A stretch of 64,000 nucleotides of DNA, taken from Sphingomonas sp. JC676. GTDB taxonomy: Bacteria > Pseudomonadota > Alphaproteobacteria > Sphingomonadales > Sphingomonadaceae. The position numbers were made by a program, and so were the translations under genes. Under the pieces are notes generated by a model. That model had not been told where the DNA came from and did not search any database. It saw only the letters and a program-made list of their open reading frames with translations. Numbering within the stretch: the stretch's first letter is position 1; every line of letters starts with the position of its first letter. Below are positions 20,001 to 28,114 of this stretch, piece by piece. Where the stretch lies: contig NZ_JACTGR010000002.1 of NCBI RefSeq assembly GCF_014489075.1, forward strand, positions 124,001-188,000. The letters are read 5' to 3'.

Positions 20001-20486
20001 ATATTTGCGGGTGACCGGCGCGATGCCGATCCTTGCCAGCACCGGCTCGGAACGGGTGGAGGCCCATTCGATTTCGCGGCCATTCGCATAAACCCTGATC
20101 GTGGCCCCGTCCGACGTGAGTGCAATGTGGGTCCATCTGCCGGGAGTCACTGCGAACTTGGTGACGATCCCGCGATCGCCGTCTCGCACCATAAGCGCGC
20201 CATCGCGCAGCATGATGCAGCGGCAGTCGAGCTCTTGCGCATCGCCGACCACGATCAAGGGCACCAGGCCCTTCTGCACCGCATCGGGGTTTACCCAGGC
20301 CGAGATCGTATAAGCCCCGCCCTCGCGCACCAGCGCTTCGGCATTGCCAAGATCGCGCTCGATGCCGATGCCGCCGGCGAGGAAGCTCGCATTATAGGGC
20401 CCGCCATTGTCGGGCAGCTGCGCCCAGGCGGGAGAAGCGGAAACGCCGGCCAGCAACAGGCCCCACCCAAGCTTCGTCATATCCAC
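17082..20486 (-). CDS. Large exported GH2 glycosidase with N-terminal LamG domain
   Basis: 1134 residues, longer than typical GH2. After the signal peptide (cleavage near AWAQL) comes a LamG/concanavalin-like domain (about 28-175). Then follow the GH2 sugar-binding domain (about 250-420), Ig-like sandwich, TIM barrel and C-terminal sandwich domains. The acid/base Glu is in WFGRNEG (about 748) and the likely nucleophile Glu in SVETGTP (about 806). The plan resembles beta-mannosidase/exo-beta-glucosaminidase-type GH2 rather than LacZ. It follows the sugar permease by 47 bases and leads the hydrolase run. LamG may hold the enzyme on a polysaccharide. The exact sugar is unknown. Confidence 0.9.
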   Translation of the reverse strand: MDMTKLGWGLLLAGVSASPAWAQLPDNGGPYNASFLAGGIGIERDLGNAEALVREGGAYTISAWVNPDAVQKGLVPLIVVGDAQELDCRCIMLRDGALMVRDGDRGIVTKFAVTPGRWTHIALTSDGATIRVYANGREIEWASTRSEPVLARIGIAPVTRKYSHFGGSLVEARVVVGAGTAADIAAAANTPPKFELVQMWRVGVGWEWQKTANTGYWRQQDPWTLPQAKGPGTKPVARPVPDVPALQPLGPARWEINGWRLIGAPDVAGKGSDFSRPGYDAGKWYAATVPGTVLTTLIDRGVYPDPYYGLNNMAIPESLSRQDWWYRTSFAVPKEVAGRKLTLVFNGINYASEIWLNGTRIGDTHGAFTRGQFDIVPTAGENVIAVRVSPPPHPGTPHEQSIKAGVGLNGGQLAIDGPTFVATEGWDWIPGIRDRNTGIWQRVELQAHGDVRILDPQVITDLPLPRTDSADVYVRVPVENEGRTPVEVTVRAEFDGHRLEQAITAYPGITKVGFAPVRVDNPKLWWPNGYGEQALHNLHVEAVAGGQSSDTRTVRFGIREVSYDLSLFDGAGKLRRVNVQTTDGGLKGEKLIDVSHLGIKESPRGFAESLTQAGEKSPGVTSLGPEDTLPEPHLAIRVNGVKIAARGGSWGMDDAMKRVGRERLEPYFRLEKEANMNIIRNWMGNNTEPEFYDLADEYGLMILNDFWQSTQNFQVEPEDPQLFLANARDTISRYRNHPSIVVWFGRNEGVPYPILNEGLDDAVAELDGTRWYTGSSNTVNLQGSGPYNYRPPEGYFTDLATGFSVETGTPSLATKESIASYVPQADRWPLSDTLAYHDWHFDGNGDTKTFMATLDTMFGAGTSFEDFERKAQMMNLETHKAMVEGFLGHLWTKNSGRLFWMTHPSWPSNSWQLYSWDYDTHAAYYGAKKAAEPVHIQLNLPDNALVVLNTTQGDLKGLTATTRVVSLDNRELFARSDRVDALANRATPLPAVPLDGLYAQSPMVLVSLKLSDASGKLVSENFYWRGKEPASYRALNDLVPVRLGARVDTAPDEGKDKRVRITLSNPGLVPALAAKLTLVNGKGARILPAFYSDNYVSLLPGESRVIEVRYPAETKGLPHFTMDGWNVTPQRFPK

Positions 20487-20533
20487 CCTCCTGGGACGGC
20501 GCGGCCCTGTCCCGGGCCGTCACCCTGTATGCG

Positions 20534-21874
20534 TCAGTGCAGCGAAACTCCCGTCATCTCGTCCTCGCTGCGCACCGGCTTCGCACGCCCCGACGCGATC
20601 GCGAAGAAGCAGAGCACGCCATAGCAGAGCGCCGGGACGATCAGCGCGAAGGCGTAGCCGTGCTGGTCGGCGAGCTGACCGACGAGCAGTGGCAGAACCG
20701 CGCCGCCGACGATTGCTGTGCAGAGCAGGCCCGACGTCGATTCCTCGCTTGCGGTCGAACGCTCGAGCGTCAGCGTGAAGATCACCGGGAACATGATCGA
20801 GTTGAACAAGCCGATCAGCAGCGCGACGAAGCCGGCGGTCACGCCACCCACCGTGAAGACATAGACGCACATCGCGGCCGCGACCGCGGTGAACAGGGTG
20901 AGCAGCTTCCACGCGCTCACACGGGTGAGCAGCAGCGAACCGAGCGCACGCCCGACCATCGCGCCACCCCAGTAGAAGGCGACCGCCTTGCCCGCTTCCT
21001 GGAGCGACACGCCGTGCACGCCGTCGCTGCCCATCAGATAGCCGAGCAGCGGCACGCCGAAGGGCGCGTCGGACTGGCCCCATACGCTGTTGTCATTGAG
21101 AAAGAGCGCCATCTGGGTGCCGATCGAGACTTCGGCGCCGACATAGAGGAAGATGGCGAGGCCGCCGAAGAGGGCCCATTTGGACGAGAAGGCCGAGAAC
21201 AGGCCCGAGGTCGCAGCGGCAGGCGTCGGTGCGGCCTCGGTCACCACGCGGCGGCTGAGATAGAAGAACACCGCGAGCGCCGCGATCAGGCCGCAGATCC
21301 AGAAATAGGCGGAATCGATGCCGGCCAGTGCCTGGGCCCGGACCTCCGAAGTGACGACGGTGCCTGACTTCACCTCGACGCCCTTCAGGAACAGATGCGC
21401 GCCGATCAGCGGGCCTAGAAAGGTGCCGACCGAGTTGAAGGTCTGGCTGAGCACCAGGCGAAAATGGCTCCCGCTGGGATTGCCGAGCGCGGCGGCGAGC
21501 GGATTGGCCGCAACCTGCAGGATGGTGATGCCGCTTGCCAGCACGAACAGGCCGAGCAACACGAGCCAGTAATTGGCGACGTTCGCGGCGGCGAGCATGA
21601 TCAGGCAGCCCGCGATCATAGTGCACAGCGCGGCGATGATCGACGGCACCGCCTTCAGGCGCCCGACGAGCGCCGCCGCGGGAAACGACATGACGAAATA
21701 GGCGAAGAAAAAGGCGAAGGCGCTCGCCTGCGCCTGGAAATTGGTGAGCGTGAATATGCCCTTCACCGAGGCGACCAGCGGATCGACCAACGAGGTGATG
21801 AAACCCCATGCGAAGAACAAAGTGGTGACGGCGGCGAACGCCAGCGTCGTCTGTGTTGATCGTGCGGATGCCAA
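20534..21874 (-). CDS. FHS-family sugar:H+ symporter (MFS)
   Basis: 446 residues with about 12 transmembrane helices, matching the fucose/glucose/N-acetylglucosamine permease branch (FucP/GluP/NagP-like) of the major facilitator superfamily. Recognisable stretches are FFAWGFITSLVDPL in helix 1, LQVAANPLAAALG in helix 4, and SQTFNSVGTFLGPLIG. It would bring monosaccharides or short oligosaccharides from the periplasm to the cytoplasm. It is the first gene of the minus-strand run, so it likely carries what GH2 and GH97 release. A possible operator lies at 21921-21935, 47 bases upstream. Confidence 0.92.
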   Translation of the reverse strand: MASARSTQTTLAFAAVTTLFFAWGFITSLVDPLVASVKGIFTLTNFQAQASAFAFFFAYFVMSFPAAALVGRLKAVPSIIAALCTMIAGCLIMLAAANVANYWLVLLGLFVLASGITILQVAANPLAAALGNPSGSHFRLVLSQTFNSVGTFLGPLIGAHLFLKGVEVKSGTVVTSEVRAQALAGIDSAYFWICGLIAALAVFFYLSRRVVTEAAPTPAAATSGLFSAFSSKWALFGGLAIFLYVGAEVSIGTQMALFLNDNSVWGQSDAPFGVPLLGYLMGSDGVHGVSLQEAGKAVAFYWGGAMVGRALGSLLLTRVSAWKLLTLFTAVAAAMCVYVFTVGGVTAGFVALLIGLFNSIMFPVIFTLTLERSTASEESTSGLLCTAIVGGAVLPLLVGQLADQHGYAFALIVPALCYGVLCFFAIASGRAKPVRSEDEMTGVSLH

Positions 21875-21920
21875 AGCTGCTCTCTCCTGCAGGTCTTTTC
21901 TGGTTGCGGCGCGACGCTCC

Positions 21921-21935
21921 CCGACAACGTTGCCA
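21921..21935. promoter_or_regulatory. Operator-like palindrome CCGACAACGTTGCCA
   Basis: The site has a perfect CAACGTTG core and a LacI-type overall shape. It lies 47 bases before the sugar permease that opens the eight-gene minus-strand run. It matches sites at 2183-2197 and 56275-56289 in 12-13 of 15 positions. No regulator for it is encoded beside it. The divergent L,D-transpeptidase starts 120 bases further on. Confidence 0.45.
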
Positions 21936-22056
21936 ATGTCAAGCGACCGGTAAGCGACGAATGGGCGTCTTTCGCGCTCGCGCTTATGCCCCGCCTTCGC
22001 CTATTAGGGGCATGGATTCAGCACCCGCTGTGTAATTTGGGAGCCGCGTAAAGGCT

Positions 22057-23586
22057 ATGGGCGTGATTGATCGGAATAAACGCATGCTGCGAAACGCTAC
22101 TGCCTGGACTTTGGCAGTAACGCTGGTCGGCGGGCCGCTGCTCGCGCAACAGGTCGCGCCTGCGCTGAAAGCCGCACCTGCGCAGACGGCACCCGCGCAG
22201 ACCGTGCCCGTGCCGCCGACGATCCAGGTCGTGCCGCCGCCCCCGCCGATCATCCCGCTCCCCGTGCTCAATGCCGGCCAGGCGGCGCAGGTCGCCAAGC
22301 TGCTCGCCGATTCGGGCTATGCGCAGGGCCTGCGGCACGACGGCACCCCCGCGCCGCTTCCCACCGACAATGTCGCGCTCGTCCGCGCGGTGCTCGATTA
22401 TGCGCGCGCGGTGCATTCGGGCCGGCTCGACACCAGCGACTTCCAGGAAGACTGGGGCCTGCGCCCCGCCGCCTATGATCCGCTGCCGGGCTTCGCCGAC
22501 GCGGTGAAGCGCGATCGCATCGCCGCCTGGCTGCGCTCGCTGCCGCCGCCCTATTCTGGCTATGACGGTCTGCAAAAGGGCCTCGCCATCTATCGCGACA
22601 TCGAGGCCAAGGGCGGCTGGGCCAAGCTTCCGGCCGGCCCCGATCTCGGCATCGGCGCCAGTGGGCCGCGCGTCGCGGCGCTGCGCAAGCGGCTGGCGGT
22701 CGAGGATTCGGACGTGGCCGCCACCGGCGACAAGTTCGACAAGGAACTTCAGGAAGCCGTGGTCCGCGCGCAGAAACGCTACGGCCTCAATCCCACCGGC
22801 GTGGTCTCCACCGGCACGCTGGCGGCGCTCAACGTGCCCGCCGCCGATCGCGTCCGCCAGATCATGGCGAACATGGAGCGCTGGCGCTGGTTGCCCGAGG
22901 CGCTTCCGGCCAAGCGCATCCAGGTCAACATCGCCGCCGCGGTGCTTACCGTGTTCGAAGGCGACGCCCCGATCGCCTCGATGAAAGCAGTCACCGGCCG
23001 TCCGGGCAACGAGACGCCGATGCTCCAGTCGCGTATCCACTCGATCGTGCTCAACCCGCCCTGGAACGTCCCAACCGGCATCGCCGCCAAGGAGCTGTGG
23101 CCCAAGGGCGAGGCCTATCTGAAGAAGACCGGGTACAAGATCATCGGCACCGGCACGAGCCGCCGGCTCCAGCAGCAGCCGGGGCCGCGCAGCGCGCTCG
23201 GGCTCTACAAGTTCGATTTCGCCAACCCTTACGCGGTCTATCTCCACGATACGCCGGTCCAGACGGGGTTCGCGAGCTACAGCCGGCTCGCCAGCCATGG
23301 CTGCATCCGCCTGGAGAAGCCCGGCCCGCTGGCACAACTGCTGCTGCGCAACGATCCCGCCTGGCAGCCCGACGAGATCAATGCCGCGGTCGCCACGGGC
23401 AAGACCCAGCGCGTGCCGCTGCAGGAGCAGGACCAGGTCTCGGTCTATCTGCTCTACTGGACCGCCTTCGCCAGCGCGAACGGCACGATGAACTTCCGCG
23501 CCGATCCCTATGGCTGGGACGGCACGCTGGCGGCCAAGGTCGAGAAGCGCTCCGCAATCACGGCCGCCGCCGTCGCCGCACGTTAA
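22057..23586 (+). CDS. YcbB-type L,D-transpeptidase with peptidoglycan-binding domain
   Basis: 509 residues. A signal/anchor segment and an Ala/Pro-rich linker are followed by a peptidoglycan-binding helical domain (about 205-265: LGIGASGPRVAALRKRL) and a YkuD catalytic domain. The catalytic Cys is in SHGCIRL (about residue 416). It forms 3-3 crosslinks between meso-diaminopimelate residues in the periplasm. The start may be 22057 (AAAGG upstream) or the ATG at 22084; both leave the hydrophobic leader. It lies immediately before a small lipoprotein and near the D-amino-acid peptide locus, perhaps by chance. Confidence 0.92.
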   Translation: MGVIDRNKRMLRNATAWTLAVTLVGGPLLAQQVAPALKAAPAQTAPAQTVPVPPTIQVVPPPPPIIPLPVLNAGQAAQVAKLLADSGYAQGLRHDGTPAPLPTDNVALVRAVLDYARAVHSGRLDTSDFQEDWGLRPAAYDPLPGFADAVKRDRIAAWLRSLPPPYSGYDGLQKGLAIYRDIEAKGGWAKLPAGPDLGIGASGPRVAALRKRLAVEDSDVAATGDKFDKELQEAVVRAQKRYGLNPTGVVSTGTLAALNVPAADRVRQIMANMERWRWLPEALPAKRIQVNIAAAVLTVFEGDAPIASMKAVTGRPGNETPMLQSRIHSIVLNPPWNVPTGIAAKELWPKGEAYLKKTGYKIIGTGTSRRLQQQPGPRSALGLYKFDFANPYAVYLHDTPVQTGFASYSRLASHGCIRLEKPGPLAQLLLRNDPAWQPDEINAAVATGKTQRVPLQEQDQVSVYLLYWTAFASANGTMNFRADPYGWDGTLAAKVEKRSAITAAAVAAR

Positions 23587-23601
23587 CAGGGAAGGAAATC
23601 C

Positions 23602-23904
23602 ATGAAGATCAGCACTATCGCGCTCCTCGCCGCCGCCGGCCTCTCGCTCGCGGCATGCGGGCACAAGGATGAGGAAGCCGCGCCCGACGCGAACCTGACC
23701 AACATCACGGTGCCCGAGGACGTGCCGGTCAACGTCTCGACCGAAATGCCCGCGGCTACCCCGACCAACACCGTGGAAGCGACCCCCGCCGCGCCGGTCG
23801 AGCTCGCGCCCGAAGCGCAGACCCAGGACGATGCCGACGCCACCGGCGACACTGCGCGGGTCTCGCGCGACGAAGGCAACGAAAGCGGCCAGCCCGTCCA
23901 GTAA
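23602..23904 (+). CDS. Small acidic lipoprotein
   Basis: 100 residues. The signal peptide ends in a lipobox LAAC (Cys about 19), so the mature protein is lipid-anchored. The rest is Pro/Ala/Thr/Glu-rich, low in complexity and probably disordered. It starts 15 bases after the L,D-transpeptidase with GGGAAGG upstream, so it is likely co-transcribed. I do not recognise a family. An envelope spacer or accessory to the transpeptidase is a guess. Confidence 0.75.
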   Translation: MKISTIALLAAAGLSLAACGHKDEEAAPDANLTNITVPEDVPVNVSTEMPAATPTNTVEATPAAPVELAPEAQTQDDADATGDTARVSRDEGNESGQPVQ

Positions 23905-23918
23905 GCCTTCAGGATCTT

Positions 23919-24000
23919 TGGGCTCCTGCGAAAGCAGGAGCCCAGGGCCACACGCGATTCCCACTTAACTCTGGGCTCCTGCTTTCGCGGGAGCACGGCT
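23919..24000. repeat. REP-like pair of inverted hairpins
   Basis: The first hairpin has a perfect 10-base stem and GAAA loop (23920-23929 / 23934-23943). A second copy lies in opposite orientation at 23971-23995 with one or two mismatches. Together they form a REP-doublet-like unit between the lipoprotein and the convergent XRE regulator. They could also act as a bidirectional terminator, though no T-run follows. Confidence 0.65.
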
Positions 24001-24033
24001 GAGCCTCATCAGGCACGCTCTAGGAGCGCGGCC

Positions 24034-24663
24034 TCAGCCGTGGAGGTTCATCAGCGAATCCATCAGCCCGTCCTCGGCGCTGGAACACACGCCCAGCACC
24101 ACCGCCTCGTCGCAGCCCTCGGCGGTGAGATAGGCGTGGCCCATGTTCGAATCGATGTAGATCGACTGGCCCTCGTCGAGAGTCACCGGATCATAGAATT
24201 CGGTGTGGACGACGATCTGGCCCGCCACGACATAGATGAACTCCTCGCCCGGATGATGGACGAGCTCGCCGAACTCGGCGACCGATTTGGCGCGGATCCG
24301 GGTGATGATCGGGATCATCCGCTTCCGCCGAAGCTCGGTGCAGAGATAGTAATAGTCGTAATTCGGGGTGTTCACCCGCACCGCGCGATCGAGATCGCCG
24401 ATGCTGCGCCGCGCGGTCACCGCCACCTCGGGACTCGCGTCATTCTCGGCGAACAGCTCGGACATGCGGATGTTCAGCCGCTGGCTGAGCTGGAGCAATT
24501 TGTCATAGGTGAGCGTCAGCCGGTCATGCTCGACCTTGGATAGGGTCGATACCGGAATCCCGCTGCGGTCGCTCATTTCCTTGAGCGTCCATCCGTTTCG
24601 TGAACGCAGCGCCTTGAGCAGTGTACCCAGCGTCGGCTGATCCGTTTTCACACGCGTCGCCAC
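24034..24663 (-). CDS. XRE-family regulator with C-terminal cupin domain
   Basis: 209 residues: a helix-turn-helix (about 12-66, TLKEMSDRSGIPVSTLSKVEH) and a cupin sensor (about 120-200, with HHPGEEFIYVVAGQIVVH). Family members bind amino acids, polyamines or related ligands through the cupin and regulate nearby catabolic genes. It is divergent from the serine hydrolase, with 163 bases between. A motif in that gap recurs before the dipeptidase and before the CPBP gene, so it probably controls the whole peptide locus. Repressor or activator status cannot be told. Confidence 0.92.
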   Translation of the reverse strand: MATRVKTDQPTLGTLLKALRSRNGWTLKEMSDRSGIPVSTLSKVEHDRLTLTYDKLLQLSQRLNIRMSELFAENDASPEVAVTARRSIGDLDRAVRVNTPNYDYYYLCTELRRKRMIPIITRIRAKSVAEFGELVHHPGEEFIYVVAGQIVVHTEFYDPVTLDEGQSIYIDSNMGHAYLTAEGCDEAVVLGVCSSAEDGLMDSLMNLHG

Positions 24664-24689
24664 AGCGGCGCCTCTCCTTCACGCAATGT

Positions 24690-24730
24690 TTGACAATTTT
24701 CCGAACAGGATCATTATGTCCTGATCAGGA
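24690..24730 (+). promoter_or_regulatory. Promoter and operator-like motif before the serine hydrolase
   Basis: TTGACA (24690-24695) is followed after 17 bases by ATTATG (24713-24718). The spacer contains TTTTCCGAACAGGATC (24697-24712), which recurs at 28056-28071 and, on the opposite strand, at 35787-35802. A perfect 12-base palindrome, TCCTGATCAGGA, follows at 24719-24730. This is the probable binding site of the divergent XRE-cupin regulator. Confidence 0.6.
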
Positions 24731-24826
24731 TGTGACTGGTGCATATAAGCATAGGGTAGCCGCTCCGGATTAGGGGCGCAAATCAAACGATGCGGGCACG
24801 TCCCGCACGAGACCAGGGGGAAGATC

Positions 24827-26812
24827 ATGTGGAAGCGCGTGCTCAAGTTCGTTGCGGCCGGTTTGCTGGGAGCGGCTGTCGCCGTCCCGGCGCTTACCCA
24901 AGTACCACTTTCGCCGGTCCCCGCGCCCAATGAGAAGGCGGCGGCCGGCGCCCCGGCCACTGCGGTCGCGCTCCCGGCGGGCGCGGCCGCGCTGACCAAG
25001 CAGGACGTCGATACCTGGCTCGACGGCTATATGCCCTATGCGCTCGCCCGCGGTGACGTGCCCGGCGCGGTGGTGGTCGTCGTCAAGGACGGCCAGATCC
25101 TCACCGAGCGCGGCTTTGGCTATGCCGATGTCGCCGCGCGCAAGCCGGTCGATCCCAAGACGACGCTTTTCCGTCCCGGCTCGACGTCGAAGCTCTTTAC
25201 CTGGACCGCGGTGATGCAGCTGGTGGAAGCCGGCCGCATCAATCTCGACGCCGATGTGAACCAGTATCTCGACTTCAAGATTCCGCCCTATAAGGGCCAG
25301 CCGATCACCATGCGCCAGATCATGACGCACACCGCCGGCTTCGAGGAGATCATCAAGGGCCTCCTTTCCTTTGACAATGTCACGCCGCTGGGCGCGGAGC
25401 TGAAGAAGCGCATCCCCGAGCGGATCTACGCACCGGGCTCGACGCCCGCTTATTCCAACTATGCCACCGCGCTGGCCGGCTACATCGTCGAGCGCGTCTC
25501 CGGCATGGAGTTCGACACCTATATCGAGCGCAACATCTTCGGCCGGCTCGGCATGAAATATGCGACGTTCCGTCAGCCGCTCCCCGCCAATCTCAAGCCC
25601 TTCATGTCGCAGGGCTATTCGCCGGGGAAGAGCAAGCCCGAGCGCTACGAGATGATCTCGCTCGCCCCTGCCGGCGCGCTCGCCGCCAGCGGCGACGAGA
25701 TGGCCAAGTTCATGATCGCGCATCTCAACGACGGCGGCCCGCTGCTCAAGCCCGAGACCGCGCGCCTGATGCACACCCCCGCCGGCAACATCCTGCCAGG
25801 CGTCAACCGCATGGCGCTCGGCTTCTACGAACAGCATATCAACGGCCGCACGACCGTCGCGCATGGCGGCGACACGGTCTATTTCCACAGCGATCTGTGG
25901 ATCTTTCCGGCCGAGAAGATCGGCATCTTCATCTCGATGAACAGCCGCGGCAAGGACAATGCCGCCGGCGCGATCCGCGGCGCGCTGCTCGATCAGTTCG
26001 CCGATCGCTACTTCCCCGTTGCGGACAAGAAGCCGCCGGTCGAGCTGCCCACCGCCAAGGAACATGCCAAGCTGCTGGCCGGCAACTGGACCAACAGCCG
26101 CAGGATCGATTCGAGCTTCGCCTCGCTGGTGAGCCTGCTCGGCGGCACCACGATCGGGATCGACGAGAATGGCCGTCCGCTGCTCTCCGCCCTGCCCGGC
26201 CTTGGCGGACAGCCGCGCCAGTGGATCGAGACCCAGCCCTTTGTCTGGGAAGACGCTTACGGCCATCAACGGCTCGCCGCGAAGGTCGAGAACGGCAAGG
26301 TCGTCCGCTGGTCGGTCGACGACATCTCGCCCTTCATGGTGTTCGATCGCACCCCCTGGTACCTCGACGGCGCCTGGCTGCTGCCGGTGTTCCTGATCGG
26401 GCTCGGCGTCATCGCGATCACCGCTCTGTCCTGGCCGATCAATGCGATCGCCCGCCGCCGCTTCGCCGCCCCGTTCGCGCTGGAGGGCGAGCAGCGCCGC
26501 ACCTATCGCTATGTCCGCGGTTTCTCGTGGCTGGTGCTGCTGGTGTTCGCCGGCTGGGCCTTCGTGGTCACCTCGCTCGAGGAGTTCGAAACGCACGGCA
26601 AATATGACTGGCTGATCCTGCTGCTCCAGTTCGTCGGCACGCTCGCCTATTTCGGGCTGTTCGGGCTGGCGGTGTGGAACCTGTGGCTCGCATTCAAGGG
26701 CAAGCGCAGTTGGTTCTCCAAGCTCTGGGCCGTGCTGCTCGTGCTCGCCGCCTTCTTCGTCCTCTGGCTGACGCTCGCTTACAAGCTCGTCAGCTTCGGC
26801 ACGGCGTTCTGA
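24827..26812 (+). CDS. Beta-lactamase-like serine hydrolase with C-terminal membrane helices
   Basis: 661 residues. Signal segment; class C beta-lactamase/D-aminopeptidase fold (about 60-400) with SxxK as STSK (Ser 119, Lys 122), the YxN motif as YSN and the third motif as HGG. After a linker domain, three or more hydrophobic helices fill about 515-661, which is unusual for penicillin-binding-type enzymes and suggests a membrane-tethered or transport-linked form. Relatives are D-amino-acid peptidases, esterases or DD-peptidases. It opens the peptide locus and precedes the epimerase by three bases, so a substrate containing D-residues is likely. Confidence 0.88.
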   Translation: MWKRVLKFVAAGLLGAAVAVPALTQVPLSPVPAPNEKAAAGAPATAVALPAGAAALTKQDVDTWLDGYMPYALARGDVPGAVVVVVKDGQILTERGFGYADVAARKPVDPKTTLFRPGSTSKLFTWTAVMQLVEAGRINLDADVNQYLDFKIPPYKGQPITMRQIMTHTAGFEEIIKGLLSFDNVTPLGAELKKRIPERIYAPGSTPAYSNYATALAGYIVERVSGMEFDTYIERNIFGRLGMKYATFRQPLPANLKPFMSQGYSPGKSKPERYEMISLAPAGALAASGDEMAKFMIAHLNDGGPLLKPETARLMHTPAGNILPGVNRMALGFYEQHINGRTTVAHGGDTVYFHSDLWIFPAEKIGIFISMNSRGKDNAAGAIRGALLDQFADRYFPVADKKPPVELPTAKEHAKLLAGNWTNSRRIDSSFASLVSLLGGTTIGIDENGRPLLSALPGLGGQPRQWIETQPFVWEDAYGHQRLAAKVENGKVVRWSVDDISPFMVFDRTPWYLDGAWLLPVFLIGLGVIAITALSWPINAIARRRFAAPFALEGEQRRTYRYVRGFSWLVLLVFAGWAFVVTSLEEFETHGKYDWLILLLQFVGTLAYFGLFGLAVWNLWLAFKGKRSWFSKLWAVLLVLAAFFVLWLTLAYKLVSFGTAF

Positions 26813-26815
26813 CCG

Positions 26816-27856
26816 GTGGGGGAGCGGATCTTGCTGCAGGCGGCGCTCGAGCCGCTCCCCTTCGCCAAGCCCTTCCGCATCGCGGGCCATGTCTTCACCG
26901 AAGTGCCCGCGGTCGTGGTCACCCTCTCGGACGGGACGCACACCGGACGCGGAGAGGCGGCAGGGGTCTATTATACCGGCGACGATGCGCCGGCGATGCT
27001 GGCGGCGATCGAGGCAGTCCGGGGTGCGGTCGAAGCCGGCATCACCCGCGAGGCGCTGCGGGGCGCGCTCCCGCCCTGCGGCGCCCGCAACGCGATCGAC
27101 TGCGCGCTATGGGAATTGGAGGCCAACCGCACCGGCAAGCCCGTCTGGGAGCTTGCCGGCCTGCCCGCGCCCGGGCCGCTCCTCACCACCTTCACGCTCG
27201 GCGCCGACGTGCCCGGGGCGATGGCTGAGGCCGCGATCGCCTATGCGCAAGCCCGCGCGCTCAAGCTCAAGCTCACGGGCGACCTGGATATCGATATCGC
27301 CCGCGTCCGCGCGGTCCGCGCCGCGCGCCCGGATTGCTGGATCGGTGTCGATGCCAATCAGGGTTTCGATATCGAGGAATTGGGACCGCTGATCGCAACG
27401 CTCGTCGATACCAGGGTCGCGCTGCTCGAACAGCCGCTCAAACGCGGCTGCGAGGCTGATCTGGACGGGTTCCATTCGCCCGTCCCCATCGCCGCCGACG
27501 AGAGCGCGCTCGACCTGTCCGAGCTGCCCGCGCTCGCCGGCCGGTTCGACGTCGTCAACATCAAGCTCGACAAATGCGGGGGGCTTACCGAGGGGCTCGA
27601 GATTGCCCGCCAGGCGCGGGCCTTGGGGCTGGACGTGATGGTGGGCAACATGGTCGGTTCAAGCCTGGCGATGGCGCCCGCTTATCTGCTCGGCCAGCTC
27701 TGCGACATCGTCGATCTCGACGGCCCCACCTTCCTCGCCAAGGATCGCACGCCCGGTATCCATTATGCCGACGGCCTGATCCATTGCGGCGAAGACGTTT
27801 GGGGCCGCGCTGCGGCTGGAACGGAACGCCAATCGGCATTTGTTGGAACCAGCTGA
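26816..27856 (+). CDS. Dipeptide epimerase / N-acyl-glutamate racemase, enolase superfamily
   Basis: 346 residues from a GTG three bases after the upstream stop. The barrel carries the KxK pair in LKLKL (Lys 150, 152), Mg ligands in GVDANQ, EQPL and ADES, and the opposite Lys in NIKLDK (about 250), all standard for L-Ala-D/L-Glu epimerases. The DLDGP stretch holds the DxD pair that binds the alpha-ammonium of dipeptides. DgcA, the N-acetyl-D-glutamate racemase, belongs to the same group, and a DgcN-like gene lies downstream. Either dipeptide epimerisation or DgcA function is possible. It is cytoplasmic, having no leader. Confidence 0.88.
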   Translation: MGERILLQAALEPLPFAKPFRIAGHVFTEVPAVVVTLSDGTHTGRGEAAGVYYTGDDAPAMLAAIEAVRGAVEAGITREALRGALPPCGARNAIDCALWELEANRTGKPVWELAGLPAPGPLLTTFTLGADVPGAMAEAAIAYAQARALKLKLTGDLDIDIARVRAVRAARPDCWIGVDANQGFDIEELGPLIATLVDTRVALLEQPLKRGCEADLDGFHSPVPIAADESALDLSELPALAGRFDVVNIKLDKCGGLTEGLEIARQARALGLDVMVGNMVGSSLAMAPAYLLGQLCDIVDLDGPTFLAKDRTPGIHYADGLIHCGEDVWGRAAAGTERQSAFVGTS

Positions 27857-27868
27857 CTGTCTTTGCCG

Positions 27869-27972
27869 TCACCCCGGACCTGTTCCGGGGTCCACCGTGC
27901 CGCGCGGGAAGGACAAGAGATTTAGTGCCTCACCCAGATGCCGAGTGGACTCCGGAACAAGTCCGGAGTGAC
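27869..27972. repeat. REP-like inverted hairpin pair
   Basis: Hairpin one is a 7-base stem (27872-27878 / 27884-27890). Hairpin two is an 8-base stem (27947-27954 / 27960-27967). The outer arms GTCAC and GTGAC face each other. The unit separates the epimerase from the dipeptidase promoter and is related to the GTCACCCCGG hairpins at 39.8 and 47.7 kb. Confidence 0.65.
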
Positions 27973-28048
27973 GGAGGGAGAGATCGTGACACTCCATCTC
28001 GAACGTCGATCCGTTCGAGCACCACACGAAAATCTCTACATAATAAAT

Positions 28049-28077
28049 TTGACAATTCTCTGATTGGGATAATAACA
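28049..28077 (+). promoter_or_regulatory. Promoter and operator-like motif before the dipeptidase
   Basis: TTGACA (28049-28054) is followed by ATAACA at 28072-28077 after a 17-base spacer. The spacer holds TTCTCTGATTGGGATA (28056-28071), which aligns base for base with the element at 24697-24712, including the preceding TTTGACAA. The surrounding 60 bases are AT-rich in a GC-rich region. Probable target of the XRE-cupin regulator. Confidence 0.6.
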
Positions 28078-28114
28078 TCCCATTTAGAAAATATGACAGT
28101 CAGGGAGAAAGGCA

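Noticed and set aside
17487..20624. 1045-codon plus-strand frame opposite the GH2 gene
   Set aside because: Arg/His-rich composition typical of an antisense shadow; GH2 motifs lie in the other strand.
22018..23964. 648-codon minus-strand frame opposite the L,D-transpeptidase
   Set aside because: Covers two clear plus-strand genes and lacks a conserved motif.
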